A stretch of DNA of 11,161 bases from Vairimorpha apis BRL 01 (taxonomy: Eukaryota; Microsporidia; Nosematidae). Both the position numbers and the translations under genes were made by a program. The stretch is from contig KE647224.1 in assembly GCA_000447185.1 (NCBI GenBank), positions 4,773 to 15,933 on the forward strand. The letters run 5' to 3'. Positions 1 through 7,891 of this stretch are shown here, piece after piece (position 1 is the stretch's first letter; the number at the start of each line of letters is the position of its first letter). The notes beneath the pieces are model-generated. The model was given only the letters and a program-made list of their open reading frames with translations, had not been told where the DNA came from and did no database searches.

Positions 1-8
1 AATAATAT

Positions 9-53
9 CTTCTATAACAAATTCTTCTATAACAAATTCTTCTATAACAATTA
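9..53 (+). repeat. 15-bp tandem repeat, three copies
   Basis: The unit CTTCTATAACAAATT occurs at 9-23, 24-38 and, with the last bases diverged, 39-53. The first two copies are identical. It lies at the window edge, so the array may have continued to the left only as far as the diverged bases 1-8. No coding role is seen. Confidence 0.9.
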
Positions 54-420
54 TTTTATAATATTTTCTTTAAGAATCCTCTTTATATTCTTATAATTTC
101 TTGTATTTATGCTTATTTCATTTTATTTATAGTTAATAACTTTTATGCATTAATATTTATGGAGATAAGAAATATTTTAATTATTATATTTTATATAGAT
201 AAATTAATATTACAATCTACCTATATCAATTTTAAATTACATATATTACAATATACAATCCATTTTTATTACTACATATATTAATTTTATTAATATATAT
301 ATCAATTTTATTATTATCTATATCAATTTTATTATAATATAAATATATTAATATTATAAGATTCACACATATATTATAAATCCACTAATATTACAAAATC
401 CATTAATATTATAAAATCCA

Positions 421-424
421 CCCC
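421..424 (+). promoter_or_regulatory. CCC-type start-proximal motif of the 429 gene
   Basis: The sequence CCACCCCTTCA runs straight into the ATG at 429, with four bases between the C-run and the start. CCC/GGG-like motifs next to start codons are described as transcription signals in microsporidia. Here it supports the choice of ATG at 429. Confidence 0.6.
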
Positions 425-428
425 TTCA

Positions 429-887
429 ATGCCACAAAGTAAAATAACAAAAGAAGTCTCACCTAATAAAATAAAAAGAGAAGTCTCACCTAATAAAATA
501 ACAAAAGAAATTCCACTTAACAAAATAACAAAAGACACAACACTTTTATCTCTAAAAAGAATCTTAGAAAACTATACAGACACAACAAAGAACAACCTAA
601 AACAAAAAATAGAACACAAGAAATTCAATCAAAATAAATCTTCATCTCTAATTGACATACTCAAAATATTTAAAACACAACTAGACGAATTTATAAAAAC
701 TAAAGAAAAAATAAGTATTTATGAATTTAATAAATGTTTAGAGATACTTGATAATATAAGAAATGAAATATATTTAGTTCAATGTGAGAATGATATTGTT
801 AGTAGGAAAGTGTTTGTTATGTGGATTCTGATGGGTGTTTGTGTTTTTATGTGTTGTGTTAAAGTTGTTCATTATAGATTGTTTTGA
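429..887 (+). CDS. Small tail-anchored membrane protein with N-terminal 9-residue repeats
   Basis: This gene encodes 152 residues and I do not recognise a family. Residues 5-39 are almost four copies of a 9-residue unit (KITKEVSPN, KIKREVSPN, KITKEIPLN, KITKDTTL), a basic and probably disordered segment. Residues 40-125 are polar and helix-prone, with heptad-like spacing around LIDILKIFKTQLDEF. A single hydrophobic segment at about 128-145 (VFVMWILMGVCVF) is followed by a short basic tail, so the predicted topology is C-terminally anchored with the bulk in the cytosol. Short SNAREs have this layout, but I cannot confirm SNARE layer residues. The ATG follows a CCC motif by four bases. The 5' 160 nt hold 30 C and 12 G, and the 3' 160 nt hold 4 C and 37 G, so synonymous usage flips along the gene. 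It could be a lineage-specific hypothetical protein. Confidence 0.75.
   Translation: MPQSKITKEVSPNKIKREVSPNKITKEIPLNKITKDTTLLSLKRILENYTDTTKNNLKQKIEHKKFNQNKSSSLIDILKIFKTQLDEFIKTKEKISIYEFNKCLEILDNIRNEIYLVQCENDIVSRKVFVMWILMGVCVFMCCVKVVHYRLF
441..545 (+). repeat. 27-bp in-frame repeat (KITKEVSPN units)
   Basis: Units start at 441, 468, 495 and 522. The first two share the stretch GAAGTCTCACCTAATAAAAT almost exactly, and the last two are diverged. The repeat keeps frame and encodes alternating basic and Pro/Asn residues at the protein N-terminus. Confidence 0.85.
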
Positions 888-902
888 ATTAATTTGTGAT
901 TG

Positions 903-1085
903 AGATAGGTTATATATTTGTTAATGTTGTGATAATGAAGTGTGTAGATATGTTGTGTAGAGTGAATATATTGTGTTGTGTTGAGTGAATATATATTTAA
1001 GATAGGTTAGATATGTTATATATTGATTAAGATAGGTTGTGTTATGTATTTATATTAAAGATAGGTTATGTTGTGTCATGTATAA
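903..1085 (+). repeat. Degenerate GATAGGTT repeats, about 30-bp period
   Basis: The core AAGATAGGTT occurs at 999-1008, 1029-1038 and 1058-1067, which is a 29-30 bp period. An earlier copy of the core, GAGATAGGTT, lies at about 902-911. The spacer holds GTTATGTAT-like and TTGTGTTGTG-like words. The array lies in the 3' flank of the 429 gene and consists only of A, G and T apart from one C. Confidence 0.65.
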
Positions 1086-1682
1086 AAATTATAGAAATAT
1101 TGTATAATATGTATTTATATATATAATTGTTTATAAAATAATTTGTTATATTTCTAATCTATATATTTAAAATATATTATATAAATGCATTATATTAATT
1201 AATTTATCTAATCAAGTATTTTTAATATAATAAATTTATATTAAATAAAAATAAACTGATTTTATTAATTAAATTAAAAAATTTATATTAAAAAATTTAT
1301 TATTTATTTGTATTAATCTATCTCTACTTAAAGAATTATAATATAAAATGTTTTTATAACCAATTTTAATACTATTAAATCTATATCTACTAATATTATT
1401 AAATCCACATCTACTAATATATATAATTTATTATCTCTCCATCTTTAACATACATATACTCATTAAAAATACTATAATCCACTTATTATTAAATTTATTA
1501 TCTTCACCATCTATAACATAATCACTACTTAAATTTTACAATAACACATTCTAATAATATAAAATCTATATCTACTAATACTTTTAAATCTACTAATACT
1601 ATTAAATCTACTCATTAAAAATATTATAATCTACTAAAAATATTAAATCCACGTCTTCAAATCATTTAATTTACTCATTAAA

Positions 1683-1770
1683 AATATTAAATCCACTAAT
1701 AATATTAAATCCACTAATAATATTATAATCTACTAAAAATATTAAATCCACTAATAATATTAAATTCACC
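1683..1770 (+). repeat. 18-19 bp tandem repeat AATATTAAATCCACTAAT
   Basis: Copies lie at 1683-1700, 1701-1718, 1719-1737 (diverged, one base longer), 1738-1755 and 1756-1770 (partial). Looser relatives such as TACTAATACTATTAAATC extend leftward to about 1370. A related motif family sits upstream of the 429 gene at 381-421. The array ends at the stop codon of the minus-strand gene at 1774. Confidence 0.8.
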
Positions 1771-1773
1771 AAC

Positions 1774-2361
1774 TCACATTAAAAACCCAACAAAATACAA
1801 ATAAATACCAACACAAACAACATTTAAACACTTCACTGTATCAATACACTCACTCACAAACCAACTACTACTTACACTAAATAAAATAAAAATAACAGGC
1901 CGTAAAACTAAGAAAAAACTTAAATAAATATAAACAGGAAAATAAATAAATCCAAGTAAATTTATATATAAACAAAATAAAAAATTATTGTTACTAAATA
2001 AAAAACAAATATAAGAAATAAATAGTTGGTAAAGTATAAATGAAGTTATTAGTAATAAATAATTGAGTAAAGGTAAATTGAATGAAGATAAAGTAATTGA
2101 TAGAATTAGTAATGTTAATAGGAATGTTAATTGGTATATATTTGGGTATTGATTATAGTGTTGATTATGGTATTGACTATGATATATATTATGGTTATGG
2201 TTTGGGTATTGATTAGTGTATATATTATGATGATTAGGATATTGACTAGGATATAGGTTAGGTTTATTTGGTGTTATTTTTTTTATGATGAGAGAATTTA
2301 AAATGTCTTTTAGTGTTAATGTAATGTTATATGAGGGTTTAGAGTGGTGTCTAATTACCAT
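1774..2361 (-). CDS. Five-TM membrane protein with QYPNHHNIY repeats, putative Yip1-like family member
   Basis: This gene encodes 195 residues. Residues 11-30 form an amphipathic start (LTLKDILNSLIIKKI). Residues 36-75 are a His/Tyr/Asn/Pro-rich repeat (YPSQYPNHHNIY, TNQYPNHNHNIY and shorter units). Five hydrophobic segments follow at about 76-95, 97-122, 127-151, 153-172 and 177-195. Segment three (YINLLGFIYFPVYIYL) and segment four, followed by ECIDTVK, line up in position with SYAYIILLSTSFIPIF and NGYLNLIRV of the 7901 gene. I infer a diverged paralog in which the repeat has expanded ahead of TM1. Yip1/Yif1 proteins have five TMs and work with Rab GTPases in ER-Golgi traffic, but no family motif is decisive. 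The coding strand reads AAAACCCAT 17 bases before the ATG, and an in-frame TAA lies shortly upstream, so the start is firm. On the + strand C:G is 36:5 at the left end and 5:38 at the right end. Confidence 0.75.
   Translation of the reverse strand: MVIRHHSKPSYNITLTLKDILNSLIIKKITPNKPNLYPSQYPNHHNIYTNQYPNHNHNIYHSQYHNQHYNQYPNIYQLTFLLTLLILSITLSSFNLPLLNYLLLITSFILYQLFISYICFLFSNNNFLFCLYINLLGFIYFPVYIYLSFFLVLRPVIFILFSVSSSWFVSECIDTVKCLNVVCVGIYLYFVGFLM
2134..2255 (-). repeat. Imperfect coding repeat, His/Tyr/Asn/Pro-rich
   Basis: On the + strand this is a run of GATTATGGTATTGA-like words. On the coding strand it gives QYPNHHNIY, QYPNHNHNIY, QYHNQHYNQYPNIY and similar units of about 9-12 residues. It forms an extramembrane segment just before TM1 of the 1774 gene. 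Confidence 0.75.
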
Positions 2362-2378
2362 TTGATTTTAATTAAGAT

Positions 2379-2381
2379 GGG
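2379..2381 (-). promoter_or_regulatory. CCC-type motif upstream of the minus-strand gene
   Basis: On the minus strand the sequence is ATAAAACCCATCTTAATT, 17 bases before the ATG at 2361. It matches AAACCCAT at 7889-7896, upstream of the 7901 gene. Its presence on the correct strand supports the gene's orientation and start. Confidence 0.55.
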
Positions 2382-2560
2382 TTTTATATATTTTTTGATG
2401 TGTTGAAAAGGGGATGGTGATGTGTGTATGTGGAGATTATGTAGTGATGTGTATTTAAATGTGTTTTGTTTATTTAATGTTTTATTAAAAAATGTGGTGG
2501 TATACTTATATTGAGTATATAAATTGTTGTATTATTTTTAATTTTATAATTATAATTGTT

Positions 2561-2825
2561 TAAGTGTTTGAGATGTTTGACGTTTTTTAGAAGTTTGGAA
2601 GTGATTTGTGTTATTTTTACTTTATTAAGTGTTTGAGATGTTTGACAGATTTTAGAAGTTTGGAAGTGATTTGTGTTATTTTTACTTTATTAAGTGTTTG
2701 AGATGTTTGACGTTTTTTAGAAGTTTGGAAGTGATTTGTGTGTTTGAAAATATTTTGGTTATTTGAGATGTTTGACGTTTTTTAGAAGATTATGTGATTT
2801 GTGTGTTTGAAAATATTTTTTGTTT
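2561..2825 (+). repeat. 65-bp tandem repeat, three good copies and decayed ones
   Basis: Copies start at 2561, 2626 and 2691 with an exact 65-bp step. Each opens TAAGTGTTTGAGATGTTTGA and contains TTTTAGAAGTTTGGAAGTGA. A fourth, shorter copy begins near 2756. Strongly decayed copies start near 2895 and 2978 (TAAGTTTTTGAGATGTTGGA and TAAGTATTTAAAATGTTTTA). The gradient of decay from left to right suggests growth at the left end. The tract is nearly free of C. Confidence 0.9.
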
Positions 2826-3195
2826 ATTTAAAATTTAAAACGTTAAACTTTTTTAACATTTTAAAAAATATTTAAATTTATAATTATACTTTATTAAGTT
2901 TTTGAGATGTTGGACAGTTTTTAGTATATAAAAATATTATTTATTTTTTGTATATTTAAAAAATATTAATACTTTATTAAGTATTTAAAATGTTTTACAT
3001 TTTTAAAAGATTAATTAAAAAACACATTTATTGATCTACCAATAATATTTTATTAATTTAATAATTAATATTATAAATAACATCACAAATAAAATGTTTG
3101 AAAATATCCTTATAATTTTATATAAATATAATAATTAATAGTTTTTTAAATAAATAGTAATTTATATTAAAATTAAAAAAATTTAGAATAATTAT

Positions 3196-3510
3196 AGATA
3201 TTTTTATTGTTTAGTAAATTTTATAATGATTTTAGATATTTTTATTGTTTAGTAAATTTTATAATGATTTTAGATATTATTTGTTAGTTTAGTAAATTTT
3301 ATAATGATTTTAGATATTATTTATCAGTTTAGTAAATTTATATATTAAAATTACTTTTAAAAAAAAATTTATAATAATTTTAAATTATTTGTTAGTTTAG
3401 TTAATTTATATATTAAAAATTATTTTTAAGCTTAAAGATTTATAAAAATTATGGAATAATTTTAAATGATTTATCAGTTTAGTAAATTTATATATTAAAA
3501 TTACTTTTAA
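3196..3510 (+). repeat. 38-40 bp tandem repeat plus a 150-bp spaced duplication
   Basis: Copies of AGATATTTTTATTGTTTAGT start at 3196 and 3234, then diverged copies (AGATATTATTTGTTAGTTTA) start at 3272 and 3312. A 40-bp segment beginning TTATCAGTTTAGTAAATTTA is identical at 3321-3360 and 3471-3510, and a diverged intermediate copy lies near 3389-3429. All share the core TTTAGTAAATTT. Confidence 0.85.
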
Positions 3511-3904
3511 GAAAAAATTTTAAATAATTTAAAAATGATTTACCATTTTAGTAAATTAAGATAATAATAAAATTTAAGCTTTAAGATTTATAGTGTAAAA
3601 AAATTAAAGAATTAATTTAAATAAATAAAAAAATAGTAAAATTCATTAAAAAAATTTAAATCTTTAACGTATAAATTTGGTATTTTAAGAATATAAAATA
3701 TAAATTAAGATATATCATTTAACATTTTGAAATATTTCAAATAATTAAAAATAATTAAATATATTTAGAAAATTTAGTATTTTAAAAATATTAAAAAAAT
3801 TATAAACCTTTTTATAATAAAAATTATGTATTTTTAGTCTAAAAAAATTTATAATTTTAGATAATTAAAAATTTCTTTTTATAGAAATAAATATAAAAGG
3901 TTCG

Positions 3905-4021
3905 AATAATCTAGTATTTTATTAAATATAAATGTTAATTTTAAAATTTATTTTTCTAAAAATTAATTAAAAAATTTAGATAATCTAGTATTTTTATTAA
4001 ATATGAATGTTAATTTTAAAA
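3905..4021 (+). repeat. 74-bp direct duplication
   Basis: The segment around AATCTAGTATTTTATTAAAT at 3908 recurs at 3982 with one extra T. Both copies continue into a shared AATGTTAATTTTAAAA. No function is apparent. Confidence 0.7.
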
Positions 4022-4200
4022 ATTCTAAAAATAGATTTGTAATCTATGATAATAAAAATTAATAAGTAAAATATTTTTAATAAAATTAATCAAAAATTTA
4101 GTAAATTTAAATAATAAATTATTTTAAAAAAAATGTGTTAATATTTATAATTCAATTAATAAAAAAAAGATTTTATTTAAAGGTCAATTTCATTATTTTA

Positions 4201-4323
4201 TTATTTTTCGCATTCGTATCTAACGAGTTCACTTAGTATGTAAGTTTTCGTTCCTCTAATTTTCCCTTATATTAAGTCGCCTCCTCATTTGTACTCCATT
4301 GATATACTCTCTAATTTTAATTA
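4201..4323 (-). pseudogene. Small GC-richer island, possible degraded coding relic
   Basis: This island has far more G and C than its surroundings. On the minus strand one frame reads LKLESISMEYK, a TGA, GGDLI, a TAA, then GKIRGTKTYILS and ELVRYECEK before a TAA at 4203-4201. The residues use codons for Gly, Arg, Glu and Cys that are rare in this AT background, which suggests an old protein-coding fragment with two in-frame stops. I do not recognise the protein. A structured RNA gene is an alternative, but no tRNA T-loop or clover-leaf was found on either strand. Confidence 0.35.
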
Positions 4324-4420
4324 ATTAAAAACATTTTTATTGATAATTTTATAATATAAAAAAAAGAACATTTTTATAAATAATTTTTTAATATAATAAT
4401 ATTCAATAGATACAAATAAA

Positions 4421-4640
4421 TTAATGATTTAATTGAAAAAGAATATTTTTATAAAATTAAATCTCTAATAAAATAATTTAATTAAAAACCACATTTTTAT
4501 AAATTTCAATTTCTAATAAATTATTTTTAATTAATATTAAAAAATTAATGATTTAATTAAAAAGAACATTTTTATAAAATTAAATCTCTAATAAAATAAT
4601 TTAATTAAAAACCACATTTTTATAAAATTTAATTTCTAAA
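4421..4640 (+). repeat. 124-bp direct duplication
   Basis: The segment starting TTAATGATTTAATT at 4421 recurs at 4545. Both copies continue through ATTAAATCTCTAATAAAATA and AATTAAAAACCACATTTTTA with few differences, so most of the unit is duplicated. It is C-containing and almost G-free on the + strand. Confidence 0.85.
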
Positions 4641-4650
4641 ATAAAAAACA

Positions 4651-4811
4651 TTCTAAATTTAAAAACCTTTTAATTAATCTCTAATAAATTATTTTTAATA
4701 GATATAGAACTATTAATAATTTTAAATTACTACAACATTCAAAATTTAAAAACCTTTTAATTAATCTCTAATAAATTATTTTTAATAGATCTAGAACTAT
4801 TAATAATTTAT
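4651..4811 (+). repeat. 87-bp direct duplication with further decayed copies
   Basis: The segment starting at 4651 recurs at 4738 with an 87-bp step. Shared words are AAATTTAAAAACCTTTTAAT and GAACTATTAATAATTT. Weaker AAAAACCTTTTAATTAA copies appear near 4829 and 4931, so the array decays toward the 5037 gene. Confidence 0.85.
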
Positions 4812-5022
4812 AAAAATATTCAACAATAAAAAACCTTTTAATTAAAAATAAATCTTTAAAATAAAACTTTTTTACATTTTAATTAAAAATTAATTTCAAT
4901 TTTAAAATAAAACAACATTCAATATTATAAAAAACCTTTTAATTAATCTCTAATAAAATAAATTTTAATAATAAAAAAACCTTTTTATAAAAATAAATTT
5001 TTATTAAATTTAAAAATAAAAA

Positions 5023-5025
5023 CCC
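5023..5025 (+). promoter_or_regulatory. CCC-type motif upstream of the 5037 gene
   Basis: The sequence AAAAACCCAACAAAATTAT precedes the ATG at 5037, with 11 bases between the C-run and the start. It marks 5037, rather than any start near 5176, as the beginning of this gene. Confidence 0.55.
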
Positions 5026-5036
5026 AACAAAATTAT

Positions 5037-5907
5037 ATGCAACAAAATCCACACTTATACACAAACATAATAAACTCACTAACACTAACAAAACCAACTT
5101 TTATTACACATATACCAACATTCATTTCATTACTTATAATAAACTTATTTCAGTTTACATTTATTTTAATCTTTATTGTTAATTTTGAAATTTAGTTTTA
5201 ATTATTTTTTTGTTATTTGTTTAGAAAGTTTGGGTGTTGTTTGTGTTAACTTTTTTGTTAGTTTGGGTATGGGGTATTTGTGTTTATATGTTTTGGGTTT
5301 TTATGGACGATCTTATAGTACGATGTATAGGTATAGGTTTGTTGGTGTTGTAAATAGAAATGGAGGACATTTTAATAATGAAAGAGAATCTAATTGTGAA
5401 AGAGGAGTAAGTGAAACACAATCTAATTGTGAAATAGGAGTAAGTGAAAGAGAATCTAATTGTGAAATAGGAGTAAGTGAAACACAATCTAATTATGAAA
5501 TATCATATAATGAAAGAGAAGTAAGTGAAAGAGAATCAAATGAATTATCACATAATGAAAGCGAAGTAAATGAAATATCACATAATGAAAGAGAAGAACT
5601 TGAAATACAATCAAATGAAAATATTTATAAACAAACCCTACTAAAATACACATACACATTCCTCTTAAGCAACTCACTTATTCCTGTCTTCATAACATAC
5701 ATTTATTTATTTAATATGTTTGCTGACATTTATGAACTTGTTTATGGTTGTATTTCAATTTACTATTGTTATATTAGTATTTTAAATGGTAGGCAAAGAT
5801 TTTTAGGTAGTAAAAAGTTGTTTGGTTTTAGATGTTTAATGGTTTGTTTTTTCTGTGTTAAAGTTATGAAGATTAAGTTTTTTATATATTGTTTATTTGG
5901 TAAGTAA
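5037..5907 (+). CDS. Five-TM Yip1-like paralog with a long loop repeat; one frameshift near 5170-5195
   Basis: The gene appears in two frames. ATG 5037 opens 52 codons (MQQNPHLYTNIINSL, then TM1 FISLLIINLFQFTFIL) ending at TAG 5193-5195. The next frame is open from 5170 and runs to TAA 5905-5907. Together they match the 7901 gene from end to end: TM1, TM2 (about 5230-5298), TM3 with SLIPVFITYIYLF against SFIPIFVVFIYLF, TM4 and TM5. The loop between TM2 and TM3, about ten residues in 7901, here holds some 80 residues of Glu/Ser/Asn repeats. The second frame has no ATG until 5269, inside TM2, so a separate gene is unlikely. The frame change needs one base skipped in the 26-base overlap. It may be a real lesion, a sequencing error or, less likely, a 43-nt GT-AG intron (5153-5195) that would remove part of TM1. 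The role is unknown; the Yip1-like assignment is inferred from topology. Confidence 0.65.
5380..5620 (+). repeat. 33-bp coding repeat (ERESNCEIGVS units) in the TM2-TM3 loop
   Basis: Four 11-residue units lie at 5380-5412, 5413-5445, 5446-5478 and 5479-5511. They alternate ERESNCE and ETQSNCE/SNYE, so the evolutionary unit is a 66-bp dimer. They are followed by degenerate pieces with NEREVSERESN, ISHNE and IQSNE. The DNA is A/G-rich, which makes the antisense strand open over long stretches. The segment is acidic and predicted to be disordered. Confidence 0.9.
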
Positions 5908-6075
5908 ACTGTTTTTTTATTTGAGTAGATGATTTTTTATTTGTTTGGTAATAAATTGTTTTTTATTTGAATAGATGGTTTTTAATTTGTTTGGTAATAA
6001 ATTGTTTTTTTGTTTGAATAAATTATTTCGTTTATGTCGTTTGAAAAAAGATGATTTTTATTTGATTGGTAATTA
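5893..6075 (+). repeat. 46-48 bp tandem repeat beginning at a stop codon
   Basis: The core TTTGGTAATAAATTGTTTTT lies at 5944 and 5990. A more diverged core (TTTGGTAAGTAAACTGTTTT) at 5896 includes the last codons and TAA stop of the 5037 gene. A fourth, weak copy (ATTGGTAATTAAATTG) lies near 6067. The array therefore grew out of, or into, the 3' end of the coding region. Confidence 0.8.
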
Positions 6076-6630
6076 AATTGTTTTTATATTTGATTGTAAG
6101 TAGAGGATTTTTAATTTATGTTATTTTTGTGTATTTTATTTATTGTTTGTAGAAAATAGATTTTATAGTATTTAAAATATTATATATTTAAAGTACTACA
6201 ATATTATAAATTATATGTTCAATATATCTAAAGGATGTAAAAGAACATTTAATGATAAGTTTTTATTTTAATTTGTAAACTCAAAATTATTTATGATGAA
6301 ATACTAAATTTATATATTTATTTTTATATTTAAGAAGTAAAATAATTTCTAATATTTTGTTAAAATAGTTAAAGTCTTTATAGTATTTTTTTAAAAATTA
6401 TAATTAAATTTACGTTTTTTTAAATTTATAAATACATACTTTTATTTTTTCATATTAACTAAAATATTATTAAGGATATAATTTTAAATTATTACATATT
6501 AATAATATGACTTTAGTAAAATAAATTTTTATTAAAATTAGAGTTTCAAAAAAACAATCTTGTGAATATTTTTTTAATTTACTAAGAATAAAAGTTTAAT
6601 TAAATATAATCTTGAAAATTAGTTGTTTTT

Positions 6631-6755
6631 TTAAAAACAATTTATGTTTTAATGTATTAAAATAAATAGAACTAATAAGAAATTTAATTTACTAGAAAAC
6701 TTTTTTTATTGAACAATATTTTAAAAACAATTTATGTTTTAGTGTATTAAAATGA
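6631..6755 (+). repeat. 90-bp spaced direct repeat
   Basis: The words TTAAAAACAATTTATGTTTT at 6631 and 6721 are exactly 90 bp apart. Both continue into A(A/G)TGTATTAAAAT. A decayed third copy (AATTATGTTTTGGTATAATA) lies near 6774, and ACTAGAAAA occurs in the second half of the first and third units. Confidence 0.8.
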
Positions 6756-7360
6756 ATATATTTTAAAGAAATAAATTATGTTTTGGTATAATAAATAATA
6801 ATAACTTATAAGAAATAATGTTACTAGAAAAAAAAATCTTTAAAATAATAAATTTATTATAAATAAAATAATATTATAATAAACTCTTTTGATCTTATAG
6901 ATATAAAAAAAATTAAATAAACAACACATCAAACATTGTGTACCGTTTTAATTTATAAAAATAATTCTTAAAATTTTTATTTTCGTTTTATTAATACATT
7001 TAGTAATATTAAAGTTTTTATAAAAATTAATTCAATATTATTAAAATACTAAAAAATTATTTTATTTTTTTATAAATTTAAATTTAATTTCTTTGCAAAT
7101 TTTAAGTTATAATTAAATTTTTAAAATTTATTTTCAGAATATATTTTTATAAAGATATCATAATTTTTTGATAAAAACGTAATTATATTTAAAATGTTAA
7201 TTTAATCACATTATGGAAAAAAATTTAAATTTTAAAAAAAGATTCATTTTTAAAAAAAATAAATTTATTGTAATCTGTAAAATATGAAATTATAAAATGT
7301 TATCTTTAAAATTTATAAATTCAATATTAAAAAAATAAATATAAACAATATACATTTAAT

Positions 7361-7840
7361 TATAAATTGTCATATATCTCAATATTTTATAGATTTCAAA
7401 AAAATATTTTTATATTAACATATAATGTATTCTTATTATATATATTTAATTTTAAACTGTATATATCATATTCTTATTTATATTAATATATAATATATTT
7501 AAAATAAATATTTTTTTAATTATAAACCGTCATATATTCAATATTATATAGATTGTAAAAATTATTTTTATATTAATAAATATTTTTTAGTATAAATTGT
7601 CATTTATATCATATTCTTTTTTACATTAATATATTTATAAATAAATACTTTTTTAATATAAACCGTCATATATTTCAAATATTTTCTCTAAATTAACATT
7701 AAAGATCTTTTTATATTAATATATAATGTATTGAAAATAAATATTTTAATATTAGGAGATGTTTATTTATTTCATATTCTTATTTATATTAATATATTAT
7801 AAATATTTTTTTAATATAAACTGTCATATATTTCAAATCT
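7361..7840 (+). repeat. Diverged 66-90 bp repeats carrying TATAAACYGTCATATAT
   Basis: The core starts at 7361 (TATAAATTGTCATATATCTC), 7451 (weak), 7521, 7591, 7657 and 7815 (TATAAACTGTCATATATTTC), with a degraded copy near 7755. Between cores lies a second shared block, TTTATATTAATATATAAT. The two best copies, 7657 and 7815, also share TTTCAAAT(A/C)TTTTCT. The array stops about 50 bases before the start motif of the 7901 gene. No spacer structure of CRISPR type is present. Confidence 0.75.
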
Positions 7841-7891
7841 TTTCTATAAACTAAAATCAATTTTATAAAAGTATTTAAATTAAAACTAAAA

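Larger units (their letters stand above)
1..428. other. AT-rich intergenic tract, C-skewed, upstream of the 429 gene
   Basis: No gene is visible. The right half is almost free of G on the + strand: by hand count 199-428 has 31 C and 1 G. Short motifs such as AATATTA-AAATCCAC recur at about 381-421 and resemble the 18-bp repeats at 1683-1770. The tract ends in the CCC motif that precedes the 429 start codon. Confidence 0.7.
888..1773. other. Intergenic region between convergent genes with a G-rich to C-rich reversal
   Basis: No gene is seen. The left part continues the G-rich strand of the 429 gene: 888-1080 has 47 G and 1 C by hand count. The middle (about 1081-1350) is nearly pure A+T. The right part, 1351-1773, has 72 C and a single G (at 1653). 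Because the next gene runs leftward, both gene 3' flanks are G-rich and C-free on their own coding strand. No terminator or RNA gene is recognisable. Confidence 0.75.
2362..5036. other. 2.7-kb repeat-rich desert without intact genes
   Basis: No reading frame of useful length is present. The region is a series of decaying tandem and local duplications (annotated separately) in nearly pure A+T sequence. The + strand is G-rich and C-poor on the left (2362-2860), balanced in the middle, and C-rich and G-poor from about 4440 to the start of the 5037 gene. One island with clearly higher G+C lies at about 4201-4320. Confidence 0.75.

Noticed and set aside
1776..1797. A second start signal, since TAAAAACCCAACAAAAT here matches the sequence before 5037
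   Set aside because: No ATG with an open frame follows on the + strand. The match falls in the last codons of the minus-strand gene and is likely chance in C/A-only sequence.
4201..4323. tRNA gene
   Set aside because: No GTTC-type T-loop with a pairing stem, and no acceptor stem pairing, on either strand.
5176..5178. TTG as a start codon for the second half of the 5037 gene
   Set aside because: TTG initiation is not expected in this lineage. The start motif and the homologous TM1 lie upstream at 5037 in the other frame.
5153..5195. 43-nt GT-AG intron that would join the two frames of the 5037 gene
   Set aside because: The length restores frame and TTTAG is a plausible acceptor, but GTTTAC is a poor donor and splicing would remove part of TM1 that the unspliced 7901 paralog keeps. 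It is kept only as an alternative.
5284..5487. Minus-strand open frame through the loop repeat (67 codons)
   Set aside because: It is the antisense of the in-frame ERESNCEIGVS repeat. The A/G-rich repeat opens the other strand by default, there is no start motif, and the sense frame has family homology on both sides.
5489..5677. Minus-strand open frame of 62 codons over the end of the repeat
   Set aside because: Same cause as above. Its residues are only a mirror of the repeat and TM3 codons, with no CCC motif on that strand.
7361..7840. CRISPR array
   Set aside because: Copies are diverged, the interval varies from 66 to 158 bp and the spacers are themselves related. The genome is eukaryotic in character.
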